Shown: one piece after another, positions 7,345 to 8,038 of the stretch
Layout of the letters: each line of letters opens with the position of its first letter
Numbering within the stretch: position 1 is the first letter of the stretch
From: Bacillota bacterium
GTDB taxonomy: Bacteria > Bacillota > Clostridia > Acetivibrionales > DTU013
NCBI GenBank assembly: GCA_023399355.1
Contig: JAEWQC010000137.1
Span: forward strand, 1 to 8,038
Length of the DNA: 8,038 bases
Direction: 5' to 3'
Made by a program: the position numbers and the translations under genes
Notes under the pieces: generated by a model
Told to the model about the DNA's origin: nothing
Database searches by the model: none
The model's input: only the letters and a program-made list of their open reading frames with translations

Positions 7345-7876
7345 TTAAAAATGAATACATACATTACGAATTTCTGTAAATAATTTATCCCTGTCTACTT
7401 CAAAACAACGTTTTATGGACTCCAAGCCCTGGTAATCCGAGGTAATAATTTCACTTAAATTGATCCGTCCGGATTGTAGCAGCTTGATGATTTTTTCAAA
7501 TGCGCCTCCAAGGTGTCCTCGGGAGCCAACCGACGAGATAGCAGTAGGCTCCTTCTTTTATAAAATCAACATTGGATCCAATCTCAAGGACTCTTCCCAC
7601 ACCTTCATGCCCGATAATACGACCCTCTGCAGGAATATAGGCAGGCGCAGAATTAATCATGTACCCGCTTTCCGGGCAAGTTTGAGTCAGGTGGATATCA
7701 ATACCGCATATTCCTGCGGAAAGCATCTTTACCCGGACATGACCCGGCTTTAAATCATCCAGAGTCCGTTCTTCTATTTCAATAACAGGTTCTTTGTACA
7801 ACTGATTTGGTTTCGGCTTTTGACAACCGGTCATAGGGTCTTTCCTTGCATATAATACACATACCTTTGTTTTCAT
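7345..7876 (-). pseudogene. remnant of a zinc-type medium-chain (alcohol) dehydrogenase, middle deleted
   Basis: The 5' part encodes a GroES-like catalytic domain of the MDR family: AGICGIDIHL with the zinc ligand Cys57, GRIIGHEGVGRVLEIG with His90-Glu91, and FIKEGA, where the usual GDxV strand should follow. It then hits a stop at 7496 after 126 residues. In another frame, from about 7545 down to a TAA at 7345, the DNA encodes SVGSRGHLGGAFEKIIKLL and SGRINLSEIITSD...LESIKRCFEV, which matches the usual MDR C-terminus. The NAD(P)-binding Rossmann domain with GxGxxG and the structural-zinc cysteines are absent. Full MDR genes are about 1,050 nt and this is 532 nt, so roughly half is missing, with a frame change at the join. 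The start has AAGGA 7 nt upstream and lies 33 nt after the ACP stop. The original role was probably oxidation or reduction of an alcohol or sugar intermediate. No activity is expected. Confidence 0.82.
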
Positions 7877-7909
7877 AAAATTTTCCTTTTACTCAAAAGA
7901 GCAACGGCA

Positions 7910-8038
7910 TTATGCTAATTTTGTTATATATTTAGAAATAATTTTGGTAAATTGTTCTAAAGAACCATCATTTTCTTTCATTAAAGTAAAATCATTGATG
8001 GAAATCTCAATATCAAACTCATTTTCTATTCTTAATAT
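7910..8038 (-). CDS. acyl carrier protein, C-terminal fragment (cut by the window edge)
   Basis: Only the last 42 residues are present, read from the right edge to a TAA at 7910-7912. They begin ILRIENEFDIEISINDF and end FTKIISKYITKLA. The acidic EnEFdIEI stretch followed by a charged loop and a final helix is typical of ACP helices II to IV. The phosphopantetheine Ser (DSL motif) would lie just beyond the window and cannot be checked. It is the likely carrier for the ligase, ketosynthase and acyltransferase downstream. It is very AT-rich, more so than the ketosynthase and GT genes. A peptidyl carrier or other small helical protein is possible but less likely given the context. Confidence 0.7.
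   Translation of the reverse strand: MLRIENEFDIEISINDFTLMKENDGSLEQFTKIISKYITKLA

Noticed and set aside
1..8038. tRNA or rRNA genes, CRISPR arrays, insertion sequences or transposase genes
   Set aside because: I saw no regularly spaced repeats, terminal inverted repeats with a transposase, cloverleaf-like genes or rRNA signatures.

Overview
This window looks like part of a secondary-metabolite (polyketide-type) gene cluster from a low-to-moderate GC Gram-positive bacterium, most likely a Firmicute (Clostridia or Bacilli). The reasons are purine-rich GGAGGG-type Shine-Dalgarno sites close to the starts, moderately AT-rich DNA, and proteins that read like Firmicute enzymes. The genus cannot be fixed from the sequence. 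Every gene I can support lies on the minus strand, so transcription runs from high to low coordinates, and the operon promoter is probably beyond the right edge.

Layout in transcription order: (1) 8038-7910, the C-terminal end of an acyl carrier protein (ACP), cut by the window edge. (2) 7876-7345, the remains of a zinc-type medium-chain dehydrogenase, with both ends recognisable but the cofactor-binding middle missing. (3) 7344-7205, a spacer with two perfect inverted repeats. (4) 7204-5858, an AMP-forming acyl ligase (adenylation enzyme) whose last motif continues in another frame to 5812. (5) 5781-4600, a GT1 (UGT/macrolide-type) glycosyltransferase. (6) 4495-3155, a GT2 glycosyltransferase with a C-terminal domain resembling a degenerate methyltransferase. 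(7) 3151-1259, a discrete PKS ketosynthase that keeps the linkers normally flanking an acyltransferase. (8) 1224-121, a discrete acyltransferase with an added C-terminal domain and a shortened core. (9) 120-1, non-coding sequence.

Inferred working model: the ligase activates a carboxylic acid and loads it on the ACP, the free-standing acyltransferase supplies malonyl units in trans, the ketosynthase extends the chain, and the two glycosyltransferases add sugars. No ketoreductase, dehydratase, enoylreductase or thioesterase is visible here. The product would be a glycosylated polyketide or acyl compound that I do not recognise.

The most notable point is damage. Three genes in 8 kb carry apparent lesions relative to their families: a large internal deletion plus frame change in the dehydrogenase, an apparent +1 frameshift at the lysine motif of the ligase, and an apparent in-frame loss of about 42 residues in the acyltransferase between its Arg and His. 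The cluster may be decaying, or some lesions may be sequencing or assembly errors. The ketosynthase and both glycosyltransferases look intact.
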